Below, piece after piece: positions 26,157-34,757 of a DNA stretch of 64,000 nucleotides. The stretch is from NCBI RefSeq assembly GCF_039566955.1, contig NZ_CP154796.1, positions 4,650,001-4,714,000 of the forward strand, written 5' to 3'. The position numbers and the translations under genes were made by a program. Numbering within the stretch: the stretch's first letter is position 1; each line of letters begins with the position of its first letter. The notes beneath the pieces were generated by a model, which did not search any database, had not been told where the DNA came from, and was given only the letters and a program-made list of their open reading frames with translations. Origin of the DNA: Micromonospora sp. DSM 45708. GTDB taxonomy: Bacteria; Actinomycetota; Actinomycetes; Mycobacteriales; Micromonosporaceae.

Positions 26157-26188
26157 CCCCGCGCTGTCCCTCACCCCCGCTGTACCCG

Positions 26189-26247
26189 GTGATCAAGGAG
26201 TTCGCGTCGGTGGCCGGCCTGGCTGGTGACGCGAACCCCTTGATCAC
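26189..26247 (+). terminator. Long imperfect hairpin after the sigma-factor gene
   Basis: Twenty-base arms (26189-26208 and 26228-26247) differ at one position and flank a 19-base loop. The arms begin GTGATCAAGG. It lies 33 bases after the ECF42 stop and may terminate that transcript. Its length and near-perfect pairing are also like a dispersed palindromic repeat, although no second copy occurs here. Confidence 0.5.
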
Positions 26248-26495
26248 GCGGTCAGGGGGTGGCCGGGCTGCGGGTGGTGGGTGGTGGGGTCGCGGAGGTG
26301 GAGTGGTGCTGTCGGAGGAAGTGGGTGCGCGCCGCCCCGCGTACGTCCGCAGCCCCCTGACTCTTTGTCGTCGCCCGCTCTCGTACCAGGCCGGACGGTG
26401 CCTACAAACCTGATGGCGCAGACGAGTCACCGTGGGTGACCCGTTCACGCCCTCAACCTCGTAGGCCCACGCACCCTGCCGAGCGGCCAGAAGAA
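26248..26495. other. G-rich intergenic stretch
   Basis: No convincing gene. Bases 26255-26300 are packed with GGG and GGGG runs on the plus strand (GGGTGGTGGGTGGTGGGG), enough for a potential G-quadruplex. The rest shows no promoter, RNA gene or repeat that I can support. Confidence 0.4.
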
Positions 26496-26527
26496 GGGTG
26501 GCCGGGTCCGTGCGGACCCGGCCACCC
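26496..26527 (-). terminator. Perfect hairpin terminator for the mannanase gene
   Basis: GGGTGGCCGGGTCC (26496-26509) and its complement (26514-26527) enclose GTGC. It lies 14 bases beyond the mannanase stop on the minus strand. Confidence 0.75.
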
Positions 26528-26540
26528 GATGCGCGGTCGG

Positions 26541-27923
26541 TCAGCTCGCGGTGCAGGTCACCGCCGGCGTGGCGGCGCTGCCGTTGCCGATGAAGCCGAA
26601 CGTGGTGCTGGCGCCGGCGCCGAGCCGGCCGTTGTAGTCGACGTTGCGGGCGGTCCAGGCCGACCCGCTGCCGCTGACCGTGGCGTTCCACGCCTGGCTG
26701 ACGGTCTGGCCGTTGGCGAACGTCCACTTCGCCGTCCAGCCGGTGATCGCGGCGGAACCGGCGGTCACCTTGACGTCGCCCTGGAAGCCGCCCTGCCACG
26801 AGTTGACGACGGTGAGGGTGGCGGTGCAGCCACCGGCCGGCGGCGGCGTGCTGGTCGGCGGCGTGGTCGGGGTGGGGCTGGTGGTCGGGCTGGGGCTCGT
26901 CGTCGGGGTCGGGCTGGTGGTCGGGCTCGGCGAGCTGCCGGAGTAGACCGAGGCCTCGCGGGAGGTGGCGGCGATGCCGTTGGCGCCGTTGAAGATGCGC
27001 TGACCCCAACTGGTGAGCTGGGCCGGGTTGAAGCCGGTGGTCATGTCCAGGTATTCCACGCCGCCGCCGTTGCCGCTCCACGACCAGCCCAGGTAGCCGA
27101 TCCGGTTGGTCTGGGCGTAGGACATGATGGCGTCCTCGTCGGGGTTGCCGTCGGAGTGGTTGAAGCCGAACTCACCGACCACGATGGGCAGCCCGGCGGT
27201 GCGGAACCGGCCCAGGTAGTCGCTGATCTCCGCGGCGGTGTCGAACACGCCGTACATGTGGATGGAGAAGACGGTGTTGCGCTGCGGGTCGGCGTTGAAG
27301 ACGGTGCCGGCGTTGTCGCGCATGGTGAACGACCAGTCCTGGCCCCAGTTCGGCGCGTCCACCATGATCGTGTGGGTGAGGCCGCCAGCGCGCAGCCGCT
27401 TGATCGCGTTCGAGGTGTCGGTGGTCCAGGCGCTGTAGCCCTGGTTGCCGAACGGCTCGTTGCCGATGTTGACGATGACGTACTTCTCCTGGCCCTTGAG
27501 CACGTCGGCGATGCTCAGCCAGTAGTCGGTCGCCTTGGCCAGCGTGGTGGCGGCGCCGTCCTCACCGTAGCCGGTGGTGTCGTGCACCTCCAGCACGCAG
27601 ATGAGCCGGTTGGCCTTGCACAGCGAGATCACGTTGGCCACGTCGGCGGCGCTGTTCGTGGTCCAGCGGTCGCCGCTGGCCAGCACCACCCGGACCGTGT
27701 TGGCGCCGAGCGCCTTGATGTTGGCGAACGAGCTGGTCTGCTGCGGGTACCAGGTGTGCGCGTGGTTGACGCCGCGCATCACGAACTCGGTGCCGTTGGC
27801 GTCGTAGAGCCGACCGTTCGAGACGGAGAACCCGGTCGCGGCCTGCGCCGGCTGCCCGAAGGCGAAGACGGCGGTGAGCGCCGTCAGCAGGGCGACGCCC
27901 GCGGCGGAGAGCATTTTCTTCAT
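26541..27923 (-). CDS. Secreted endo-beta-1,4-mannanase, GH5 (subfamily 8-like) with CBM2
   Basis: A 460-residue exported polysaccharide hydrolase. The Sec signal peptide ends AQA near residue 28. The GH5 domain covers about 29-325: FVMRGVNHAHTWYP, acid/base Glu156 in NIGNEPFG, nucleophile Glu251 in VVGEFGFNHSDGNPDED. It closely resembles actinobacterial Man5A sequences as I remember them, more than cellulases. A Thr/Ser/Pro linker (331-362) joins a C-terminal CBM2 (363-460) with paired Cys and Trp residues for cellulose or mannan binding. ATG 27923 follows AGAGGA. It degrades plant mannan outside the cell. Confidence 0.9.
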   Translation of the reverse strand: MKKMLSAAGVALLTALTAVFAFGQPAQAATGFSVSNGRLYDANGTEFVMRGVNHAHTWYPQQTSSFANIKALGANTVRVVLASGDRWTTNSAADVANVISLCKANRLICVLEVHDTTGYGEDGAATTLAKATDYWLSIADVLKGQEKYVIVNIGNEPFGNQGYSAWTTDTSNAIKRLRAGGLTHTIMVDAPNWGQDWSFTMRDNAGTVFNADPQRNTVFSIHMYGVFDTAAEISDYLGRFRTAGLPIVVGEFGFNHSDGNPDEDAIMSYAQTNRIGYLGWSWSGNGGGVEYLDMTTGFNPAQLTSWGQRIFNGANGIAATSREASVYSGSSPSPTTSPTPTTSPSPTTSPTPTTPPTSTPPPAGGCTATLTVVNSWQGGFQGDVKVTAGSAAITGWTAKWTFANGQTVSQAWNATVSGSGSAWTARNVDYNGRLGAGASTTFGFIGNGSAATPAVTCTAS

Positions 27924-28030
27924 GGCTGTCCTCTGAAGGGAGATCTCCCCCGTGCCCGTGTGGGGGTGCGGTGATGGTGATGACGGTCCCGGACGCCGGC
28001 ATCAGCGTAGGCCGATGGACTGTCGAAGGC

Positions 28031-28131
28031 AACCGGTTAAGTCCCGTGACGGCCCGCGTCATCACGGGCCGCCACAGGGGCGGTCATCCCCACCACAGGA
28101 TGGTGCGCCTCCCCGGCCTGAACCGGTTAAG
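28031..28131. promoter_or_regulatory. Pair of AACCGGTTAAG sites upstream of the mannanase
   Basis: AACCGGTTAAG occurs at 28031-28041 and again at 28121-28131, 90 bases apart, in the 326-base spacer between the mannanase and the divergent oxidoreductase. AACCGGTT is palindromic with the central CG typical of LacI-family operators. A loop-forming pair of repressor sites for the mannanase is plausible but untested. A separate inverted repeat (CCCGTGACGGCCCG with CGGGCC) lies just after the first site. Confidence 0.4.
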
Positions 28132-28249
28132 CCGGACTGTAGGCAGCATCCGACGGCCCGTCAAGAGATCCGGCCGGAGAAGCGGACACCAGGGTTGACC
28201 CGCGCCCGGCGGGGTATCCCGGGACGATCCACCCGGGAGGAGAGGCGCC

Positions 28250-29212
28250 ATGGTGAACGTCGGCTACACCCTGATGTGCGAGCAGGCCGGACCGAAGGAG
28301 TTGGTCGACCACGCGGTGCGCGCCGAAGCCGCCGGTTTCGACCACCTGGTCATGTCCGACCACTACTACCCGTGGCTGGAGTCGCAGGGCCACTCGCCCT
28401 ACGCCTGGTCGGTGCTCGGCGCGGTCGCCCACGCCACCACCCGGCCCGAGCTGCTGTCGTTCGTCACCTGTCCGATCCGCCGCTACCACCCGGCCGTGGT
28501 GGCGCAGAAGGCCAGCACCATCGGGGTGCTCTCGGACGGGCGGTTCACGCTCGGCCTCGGCGCCGGGGAGAACCTCAACGAGCACGTGGTGGGTGGCTGG
28601 CCGCACGTGCAGCAGCGGCACGAGATGTTCGAGGAGGCGCTCCAGATCATCCGGCCCCTGCTCAACGGCGAGACGCTGACGTTCTCCGGCAACCACTTCG
28701 ACGTGCCCGACGCGTACGTCTGGGACCGGCCCGAGCGGCCGGTGCCGATGGCGGTGGCGGCGTCCGGCCGACAGTCCGCCACGCTCGCCGCCGAGTACGC
28801 GGACGCCATGATCGCCACCGATCCGCTGTCCCACCTCGTCGACATGTACGAGGAGGCCGGCGGCGCGGGCCGCCCCCGCTACGGCCAGGTGGCCATCTGC
28901 TACGGCCCGGACGAGGACGAGTGCCGCAAGATCGTGCACGACCAGTTCCGCTGGTTCGGCATGGGCTGGAAGGTCAACGCGGACCTGCCCAACCCGGACG
29001 CGTTCGACGCGGCCACCCAGTTCGTCCGCGAGGAGGACGTGGCCGAGGGCATCTCCTGCGGCCCGGACGTCGAGCGGCACGTCGAGGCGTTCAAGAAGTT
29101 CGTCGACGCCGGCTTCACCCACGTGGCGCTGGTCCAGGTCGGCGGCGACCGGCAGCCGATGTTCCTGGACTGGGCCCAGGAGGAGCTGCTGCCCCGGCTG
29201 CGCGAGCTGTGA
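28250..29212 (+). CDS. F420-dependent LLM-class oxidoreductase (TIGR03557-like)
   Basis: A 320-residue luciferase-fold enzyme that should use reduced coenzyme F420. Landmarks are MVNVGYTLMCEQAGP, FDHLVMSDHYYPWLESQGHSP, LGLGAGENLNEHVVGGWP and MAVAASGRQSATLAAEYAD, in line with the FGD-like TIGR03557 family. Residues around the SDHYYPW motif form the F420 pocket. The substrate is unknown. ATG 28250 follows GGGAGGAGAGG. It is followed closely by a decayed hydrolase and a tiny membrane protein gene. Confidence 0.9.
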   Translation: MVNVGYTLMCEQAGPKELVDHAVRAEAAGFDHLVMSDHYYPWLESQGHSPYAWSVLGAVAHATTRPELLSFVTCPIRRYHPAVVAQKASTIGVLSDGRFTLGLGAGENLNEHVVGGWPHVQQRHEMFEEALQIIRPLLNGETLTFSGNHFDVPDAYVWDRPERPVPMAVAASGRQSATLAAEYADAMIATDPLSHLVDMYEEAGGAGRPRYGQVAICYGPDEDECRKIVHDQFRWFGMGWKVNADLPNPDAFDAATQFVREEDVAEGISCGPDVERHVEAFKKFVDAGFTHVALVQVGGDRQPMFLDWAQEELLPRLREL

Positions 29213-29603
29213 CGGGTTTCGGGCCGGCGGAGCTGCGCCGCGCCCCGGCCGGCCGTTCCCGGCGCGGCCAGATCGGCCGGTGGCTGGTCGACACGCTGCG
29301 GAGGCGCCGTGACAGGTGCCGGTCCTGCTCCGCGACGTGCGCGACGCGCGTCCGACGCTGGTGCTGGCCGGCGCCCGGGACCCGGTCGCGCCGGCCGGCT
29401 GGCGGGCCGAGGCCGCCCGGCTGCTGACCGACGGTCACGCGGTGACCGTGCCCGGCGCGGCGCACAACGTGGTCACCACCGCGCCCGGCCCGGTCGCCCG
29501 GGCGATCCGCGACCTGCTCACCCCGGACGACGAGGAGCTGACGTCATGCGTATCGGAAACACCGAGATCCGGCCCGCTGGCGGCGGGCTCGGCTGCCTCC
29601 TGA
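29213..29603 (+). pseudogene. Remnant of an alpha/beta hydrolase C-terminus (frameshifted)
   Basis: Two frames together resemble the end of an alpha/beta hydrolase. Bases 29220-29315 read RGQIGRWLVDTLRRR in one frame. From 29316 another frame reads VPVLLRDVRDARPTLVLAGARDP, then GAAHNVVTTAPGPVARAIRDLL. The second carries the late Asp and the His of the usual triad positions (ARDPVAP, AAHNV). The N-terminal half with the nucleophile Ser is absent. Decay by deletion plus frameshift is the simplest reading; a short independent gene is possible. Confidence 0.4.
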
Positions 29604-29665
29604 TGATCCTGTTCTCGATCGTGGCCTCGGTGGTGCTGACCGTGCTGATCAACCTGATCCTCTGA
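29546..29665 (+). CDS. Small single-pass membrane protein (39 residues)
   Basis: MRIGNTEIRPAGGGLGCLLM followed by a strong hydrophobic helix rich in Ile/Leu/Val to the C-terminus. ATG 29546 is preceded by GAGGAGCTG. It overlaps the tail of the hydrolase remnant in another frame. The good ribosome site and clean helix argue for a real gene. Function unknown. Confidence 0.6.
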   Translation: MRIGNTEIRPAGGGLGCLLMILFSIVASVVLTVLINLIL

Positions 29666-29712
29666 ACCCGGCCGCGACGCGACCTCGCCTGCCCCGCCCG
29701 CCCAGGCCGAAT

Positions 29713-30516
29713 TCAGCCGTGCCGGGGCGCGAGGTCCAGCTCGGCCAGGACGGGGTAGTGGTCGGAGGCGGTGTCGGCGTCGCCGTCGCGGACCACCCGG
29801 ACGCTGCGGACCCGGTCGGCCAGGGCCGGCGTGGCGAGCAGGTAGTCCAGCCGCATCCCGGCGAACTCCGCGCCACCGTGGCCGGTCGGCACCGTCAGCC
29901 CGCCCGGCCCGTCGCCGCCGGCGCGCGGCCAGAGATCGACCAGGCCGCCGTCGAGCAGCCGGGCCACCGCGCGGGTGTCCACGGTACGGCCGTCGCGGCG
30001 CAGGTGCCGACGCCGGTACGCCGCGGCGAGCCCGGCCAGGCGGGCGGTGTGGTCGACGGCCGGCTCCAGCGTGTTCAGGTCCCCGGCGAGCAGGGCCAGC
30101 TCTCCCCCGGTGCGTCGCACGGCCGCCGCCAGCCAGCCCGCCTCCCACCGGCGCCGCCCGCCCGACCACGGGTTCAGGTGGGTGCTGAACACGGTCAGCG
30201 GTCCCGCCCCGGTGGCCACCCGCACCCGGGCGGCGGCGTGGTGGAACGGCCGGCGGACCCGCCCGGAGGACAGCACCCGCAGCGGCGGGCGGACCAGCAC
30301 CGCCACCGGCTGGCCGAAGCAGGACCGGGCGACGTACGGCACCAGACCCGTCCGCTCCGCCAGCCCGCCCAGTGTGCGGTCCAGGCCGCGCAGCTCCTGG
30401 AGGGCCAGCACGTCCGGACGCTGCGCGGCGACGACCGAGACGATCCGGTCCCGGCGGTCGGTGCCGTCACGGTCCCGACCGCCGGTGCGGATGTTCCAGG
30501 TCATCACCCGAAGCAT
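29713..30516 (-). CDS. Endonuclease/exonuclease/phosphatase (EEP) family protein
   Basis: A 267-residue metal-dependent phosphoesterase. Motifs in order: MTWNIR, ALQEL (metal Glu), FSTHLNPW, LAGDLNT, RLDYLLATP and ASDHYPV (final His). The fold cleaves phosphodiesters in nucleic acids, inositol phosphates or sphingomyelin. No signal peptide is visible. It lies four bases after the double PAP2 phosphatase gene and so ends a minus-strand group of membrane-lipid genes, which suggests a lipid or headgroup substrate. That is inference. Confidence 0.88.
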   Translation of the reverse strand: MLRVMTWNIRTGGRDRDGTDRRDRIVSVVAAQRPDVLALQELRGLDRTLGGLAERTGLVPYVARSCFGQPVAVLVRPPLRVLSSGRVRRPFHHAAARVRVATGAGPLTVFSTHLNPWSGGRRRWEAGWLAAAVRRTGGELALLAGDLNTLEPAVDHTARLAGLAAAYRRRHLRRDGRTVDTRAVARLLDGGLVDLWPRAGGDGPGGLTVPTGHGGAEFAGMRLDYLLATPALADRVRSVRVVRDGDADTASDHYPVLAELDLAPRHG

Positions 30517-30520
30517 CGGG

Positions 30521-32011
30521 TCAGTCCGGCCGGCCGGCCTTGGCCAGCTCGTCGTCCAACTCGTCCACCTGCTCGGACCCGATCGCCGGCTGGTTGCCCT
30601 GCGCGACGTCGGCGTTGGGCCGGATCACCCACCAGAGCAGCGACAGCCAGAGCGCGCCGAGCAGGATCGCGCCCATGAAGTCGGTCGGGTGGTGCATGCC
30701 CCGGTACATCCGGGAGGTCGCCACGCCGACCGGCATGATCACGGCCATCGCCACGAACAGCCACCGCCACCAGCGGTCGGTGCGGGGAAACACGATGATC
30801 GCCATGGCGGCCCAGAGGCAGATGGTCGCCGCGATGTGCCCGGACGGGAACGACGAGGTGGGCATCTGGCCGTCCAGGTTCTCCACCGGCGGTCGGGGCC
30901 GCTCCACCACGCGGGCGCTGGCCAGGAACAGGCTCAGCTCGCCGAACATGGCCAGCACCACGAACAGGACCGGTCGCCAGCGCCGCCACACGGCCAGCAC
31001 GATCGGGCAGAACACCAGCGAGACCAGCAGGATGGCGTGGGTGTCGCCGAACTTGCTCCACCACCAGCTCAGGTCCGTGAGCGCGTCGGTGTGCCGGGCG
31101 GCGAACCAGCGTGGGACCTCGGTGTCGAGCGTGTCGAAGAACGTGCCCTTGGCGTGGTAGCTGACGTACATGCCGAAGGCGTACAGCACGCCGAAGACGA
31201 TCACCCAGCCGACCAGCAGCTCGGCCACCGCGGAGCGGGGGTGCTCCAGCACCTTCTCCTCGGCCGGGGCGGGAGAGATCTCCCGGCCCGCCTCGGGCTC
31301 CAGGCCCTCGCTCAGCGGCGGCACCGGCCGGCCGCGCTCGCGCCGCCAGAGCCGGAACGCGTACGCGGTGACGCCCAGCCAGGCCGCGCCGAGCAGCCAA
31401 CCGCCGAGCACGTCCGACACGAAGTGCACGCCCAACGCGATCCGGGTCAGCCCGACCAGGAGGACCAGCACGGCGGCGACGGCGATGGCCGGCTTGCGCC
31501 AGCGCGGCGCCATGGCCGGCAGGAACACCAGCAGCAGCGCGCCGTACGCGACGAACGAGCCGAGCGCGTGGCCGCTGGGGAAGCTGTTGCCGGGGGCGCT
31601 GGCGATCGGCACGTCCACCACCGGGCGCAGCCGCCCCACCAGCGCCTTGAGCGACGGATCGAGGATCAGCCCGCCCACGCCGGTGACGATCAGGTAGACC
31701 GCGAGCCGGGACTGGCGGCGGATCAGCAGGCCCACCACGGCGATGGTGATCAGCCAGATCAGCACCGGGCGACCGCCCAGGTCGGTGATCGCCTGGAGCA
31801 CGGCGACCAGCGGCTTGTGCGGTGCCACGAGGCTGTTGAACCACTCGGCCGCCTCGTGGTCGGCGTGTTGCAACGGGCTCCAGCGGAACCGGACGAGCAT
31901 GAGCAGCACGCCGAATGCGACGCCCGCGCCGGCCACCGCGAGCAGCCCGACCAGGCTCCGCTCGGCGAAGTGGCCGAGCGGCCGGCGCCCGGCTTCCTTG
32001 ACCGCTGTCAC
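30521..32011 (-). CDS. Tandem PAP2-superfamily phosphatase, membrane-bound
   Basis: A 496-residue polytopic protein with two complete PAP2 domains. Domain 1 (about 30-230) has KALVGRLRP, SFPSGHALGSF and RIALGVHFVSDVLGG. Domain 2 (about 270-470) has ARVVERPRPP, SSFPSGHIAATI and RMYRGMHHPTDFMGA. Each holds the conserved Arg/His catalytic set, so both could be active. Substrates are normally phosphatidate, diacylglycerol pyrophosphate or undecaprenyl pyrophosphate. GTG 32011 follows GGGAGG. Diacylglycerol kinase lies two genes upstream, giving opposed phosphorylation and dephosphorylation of lipids. Confidence 0.9.
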   Translation of the reverse strand: MTAVKEAGRRPLGHFAERSLVGLLAVAGAGVAFGVLLMLVRFRWSPLQHADHEAAEWFNSLVAPHKPLVAVLQAITDLGGRPVLIWLITIAVVGLLIRRQSRLAVYLIVTGVGGLILDPSLKALVGRLRPVVDVPIASAPGNSFPSGHALGSFVAYGALLLVFLPAMAPRWRKPAIAVAAVLVLLVGLTRIALGVHFVSDVLGGWLLGAAWLGVTAYAFRLWRRERGRPVPPLSEGLEPEAGREISPAPAEEKVLEHPRSAVAELLVGWVIVFGVLYAFGMYVSYHAKGTFFDTLDTEVPRWFAARHTDALTDLSWWWSKFGDTHAILLVSLVFCPIVLAVWRRWRPVLFVVLAMFGELSLFLASARVVERPRPPVENLDGQMPTSSFPSGHIAATICLWAAMAIIVFPRTDRWWRWLFVAMAVIMPVGVATSRMYRGMHHPTDFMGAILLGALWLSLLWWVIRPNADVAQGNQPAIGSEQVDELDDELAKAGRPD

Positions 32012-32087
32012 ACCGCACCTCCCTTTTCTTCTGCGAGGCGCGCTGTACCCGATCGGCGTGGCTCTCACACGCCGGGTCGGCGCGGCG

Positions 32088-33089
32088 TCAGAGCGCGGTC
32101 ATCTCCCCGGTGTCGAACAGCTCCTCGCGCTGCGCCTCCGGCTCCCACAGGTCCGGCTGGGCCGGCTCCTCCACCCCGATCCGCATGGCCTCCAACTGGG
32201 CGGCGAAGGCCAGTCCGCCGAAGAGCGCCATCCCGGTGAGGTTGGCCCAGAGCAGCAGCGCCATCATGCCGGTCAACGCGCCGTAGGTCTGGCCGAACCC
32301 GCCGCTGTACTTGACGTACGCGGCGAGCAGCAGGCTGGCCAGCCACCACAGCGCGATGGCGATGCCGGCGCCGAAGAAGAGCCAGGACAGGCCGGGTTGC
32401 TTGCGCCGGGGCGCGTGCCGGAACAGCACCGCCACGGCGAGCACGGTCAGGCCGAGGCTGAGCGGCCAGCGGATCACGTCCCAGACGACGGTGGCGGCGT
32501 CGCCCCACTCGTAGTGCCGGCGCACCGAGTCGCCCAGCGCGCCGCCGCCGACCAGGATCAGGAACCCGGTCAGCGCGGGCACGCCGGCGACCACCGCGAG
32601 GACGGCGGCGCGGACGTACTTGGCGAACGCCGGGCGGTCCCGCTCGACGCCGTAGATCCGGTTCGCGCCGCGCTCGATCTGCGCCATCGTGGTGGTCAGC
32701 GCGACCAGCCCGGTGATCAGGCCGAGGGTCAGCGCCAGCTCGCCGGCGTCCTCGGTGCGGTCGGTGTCGGACAGCAGCTCCTGCACCACCGTCTCGCTCT
32801 GACCCGGGGTGATCGCCAACACCGTGTCGGCGACGACCTTGCCGCCCTCGTCCGCGCCGAGGTCGGTGATCAGGCCGGTGAGCGCGATCAGGAACGGCAC
32901 CACGGCGAGGCAGAGCTGCAACGCCAGCGCCCGGGAGTGGCTGAAGCCGTCGCCGTAGCGGAACCGGATGAACGCGTCCCGCAGCAGGGACCAGCCGCCG
33001 TGCCGGCGAAGGGTGCGCCAGGCGTCGTCGGCGGACAGCTCGTCGGAGGTCATCAACCGGGTCTCGGGGACGAGCTTGGTGCTACTCAC
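32088..33089 (-). CDS. YihY/BrkB family membrane protein
   Basis: A 333-residue polytopic protein with about six helices. It shows the family's SRALALQLCLAVVPFLIALT opening (helix 1) and FLILVGGGALGDS, with GQTYGALTGMMALLLWANLT near the end. YihY proteins were once called RNase BN; their role is unresolved, with transporter or envelope function proposed. GTG 33089 overlaps the lipid-kinase stop by 8 bases, so they are coupled. Long acidic C-terminal tail. Confidence 0.9.
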   Translation of the reverse strand: MSSTKLVPETRLMTSDELSADDAWRTLRRHGGWSLLRDAFIRFRYGDGFSHSRALALQLCLAVVPFLIALTGLITDLGADEGGKVVADTVLAITPGQSETVVQELLSDTDRTEDAGELALTLGLITGLVALTTTMAQIERGANRIYGVERDRPAFAKYVRAAVLAVVAGVPALTGFLILVGGGALGDSVRRHYEWGDAATVVWDVIRWPLSLGLTVLAVAVLFRHAPRRKQPGLSWLFFGAGIAIALWWLASLLLAAYVKYSGGFGQTYGALTGMMALLLWANLTGMALFGGLAFAAQLEAMRIGVEEPAQPDLWEPEAQREELFDTGEMTAL

Positions 33090-34089
33090 GGCGCGCCTCG
33101 TCGATCAGGCGCTCGCCGCGCTCGGCGGCTGCCTCGGCGTCCTCCGCCAGGTCGGGGTGGTCCGCCGGGCGCGGCACGCAGAGCCAGAGCGACTCGGGCC
33201 GGATGGTGGCGGTGAGCGAACGGCCCGGCTCGATCAGGTCACCGTCGAGCTGCCGGGGCTGGGCCCGGTTGCTGGCGATCTCGACGGTGCGGGCCCGGAA
33301 CACCTCCATCCGGGGCACGCTGCCGCGGCGGCGGACCAGCGCCCAGCCCATGGCGACCCAGTGGCCGAGCGTGCGCGGGGTCAGCACCGCCACGTCGAGC
33401 CAGCCGTCGTCCGGCTCGGCGTCGGTGAGCAGCCGCACCCCGCCCTGGAGGCGGCCGACGTTGGCCACCAGGACCGAGCGGGCGCGGCGGCGCAGCGGGG
33501 GCCGACCGTCGATGCGGACCGAGACCCGCATCGGCCGGTCCCGCAGGTGGCGGGCGGCGCCGACCAGGTAGGCCGGCCAGCCGATCCGCTTCTTGGTGGT
33601 CTCGGAGGTGGAGTCGAGCATCTGGGCGTCGAAGCCCATCCCGGCCATCACCGCGAAGCACTGGTCGTCGACCACGCCGACGTCGAGCCGGCGCATCCCG
33701 CGCTCGACGGCGACCTCCAGCCCGGCGGCCAGATCGCCGGAGAGGCCGAGGTTGGCGGCGAGCAGGTTGCCGGTGCCCTGGGGCAGCACGGCCAGCGCCA
33801 CGTCGGTGCCGGCCAGCGCGGTGACGCAGGCCATCACGGTGCCGTCGCCGCCGCAGGCGAAGATCACCTCGGCGCCGGCCTTGACCGCCTCCTCCGCCTG
33901 GCCGCGACCCGGGTCCTCGACCGTGGTCTCGTGCCAGGTCGGGGCCGGCCAGCCGGCCGCGGCGAGCGCGCCGTCCACGGTCTGCCGGAACTCGTCGAGG
34001 TCGGCCACCTTGACCGGGTTCACCACCACGGCCGAGCGCGGGGTCCGGTTCTCCGCGGTCACCGGAAGCTTGTCGTCTGCACCGTCCAC
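33082..34089 (-). CDS. Diacylglycerol kinase-family lipid kinase (YegS/BmrU/DagK-like)
   Basis: A 335-residue kinase. The nucleotide motif is FACGGDGTVMACVTALAG, followed by AVLPQGTGNLLAANLGL and a C-terminal beta sandwich with VLVANVGRLQGGVRLLTDAEP. It phosphorylates diacylglycerol or a related lipid alcohol with ATP. GTG 34089 (MDGADDKLPV) is chosen because a longer frame has no family similarity; there is no strong ribosome site. It is coupled to YihY downstream. Confidence 0.9.
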   Translation of the reverse strand: MDGADDKLPVTAENRTPRSAVVVNPVKVADLDEFRQTVDGALAAAGWPAPTWHETTVEDPGRGQAEEAVKAGAEVIFACGGDGTVMACVTALAGTDVALAVLPQGTGNLLAANLGLSGDLAAGLEVAVERGMRRLDVGVVDDQCFAVMAGMGFDAQMLDSTSETTKKRIGWPAYLVGAARHLRDRPMRVSVRIDGRPPLRRRARSVLVANVGRLQGGVRLLTDAEPDDGWLDVAVLTPRTLGHWVAMGWALVRRRGSVPRMEVFRARTVEIASNRAQPRQLDGDLIEPGRSLTATIRPESLWLCVPRPADHPDLAEDAEAAAERGERLIDEARRE

Positions 34090-34181
34090 GGCGCCAGTGT
34101 GCAGGACGCCGGTCGCGGCGGCGACCCGGCGGGCGGGGTCGTTGCGAGGACCGCAATCAGGTTTGGATTCCGGCGGGGGTG

Positions 34182-34757
34182 TCAGGCCGTCTCGCGCAGC
34201 GCCGCGTCGACCCGCCGCCGCAGGTCGTCGACGTCGACGCCGGCCTCGGTGAGCACCTGCGCGGCCAGGCCGTCGCCCTCGCGGAGCAGGCCGAGCAGGA
34301 TGTGCTCGGTGCCGATGTGCCGGTGGCGCAGCCGGAGCGCCTCTCGCAGCGACAGCTCCAGCACCTTCTTGGCCCGTGGCGAGAACGTGCCCAGGTCGGG
34401 CCGGCGGCGCCACCACCGGCGCGGCCGGGGCGCCGCCTCGCGGAGCGCGTCCGGGCCGAACGACTCCTCGATCCGGGCCACGATGGCGGCCAGGTCGATG
34501 CCGATCTCGCGCAGCGCCGCCGCGTCCGCCGCGCCGAGCCCGTCGACGCCCTGCGCGGTGTGGCGGGCCACCGCCGCGCGCAGGCCGTCGGCCTCGACGC
34601 CGCCGGCGGCGAGCAGCCGGACCGCCAGGTTGTCGCCGTCGGCCAGCACGCCGAGCAGCAGGTGCTCGGTGCCGACCGGGCGCCGGCCCTCCGCCCGGGC
34701 CTCGGTGACCGCATGGTGCACCACGGCACGGGCCCGGTCGGTGAATCGTTCGAACAT
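34182..34757 (-). CDS. ClpN (Clp N-terminal domain) repeat protein
   Basis: A 191-residue protein made of two ClpA/ClpC N-terminal repeats (FTDRARAVVHHAVTEARAEG and TEHLLLGVLADGDNLAVRLL; then FSPRAKKVLELSLREALRLR and TEHILLGLLREGDGLAAQVL) without an AAA ATPase. The repeat pair normally recruits substrates or adaptors to ClpC, so this may be an adaptor or decoy. ATG 34757 overlaps the upstream HTH stop by one base (TGATG). Confidence 0.88.
   Translation of the reverse strand: MFERFTDRARAVVHHAVTEARAEGRRPVGTEHLLLGVLADGDNLAVRLLAAGGVEADGLRAAVARHTAQGVDGLGAADAAALREIGIDLAAIVARIEESFGPDALREAAPRPRRWWRRRPDLGTFSPRAKKVLELSLREALRLRHRHIGTEHILLGLLREGDGLAAQVLTEAGVDVDDLRRRVDAALRETA

Noticed and set aside
22527-26174. 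A 1215-codon open frame antisense to the alpha-galactosidase and sigma-factor genes
   Set aside because: Sense genes here have full family motifs; the antisense frame is Arg/Gly/Pro/His-rich shadow coding caused by GC-biased third positions.
30000-32000. Large plus-strand frames opposite the PAP2 and EEP genes
   Set aside because: They overlap well-supported minus-strand genes and have no family features.
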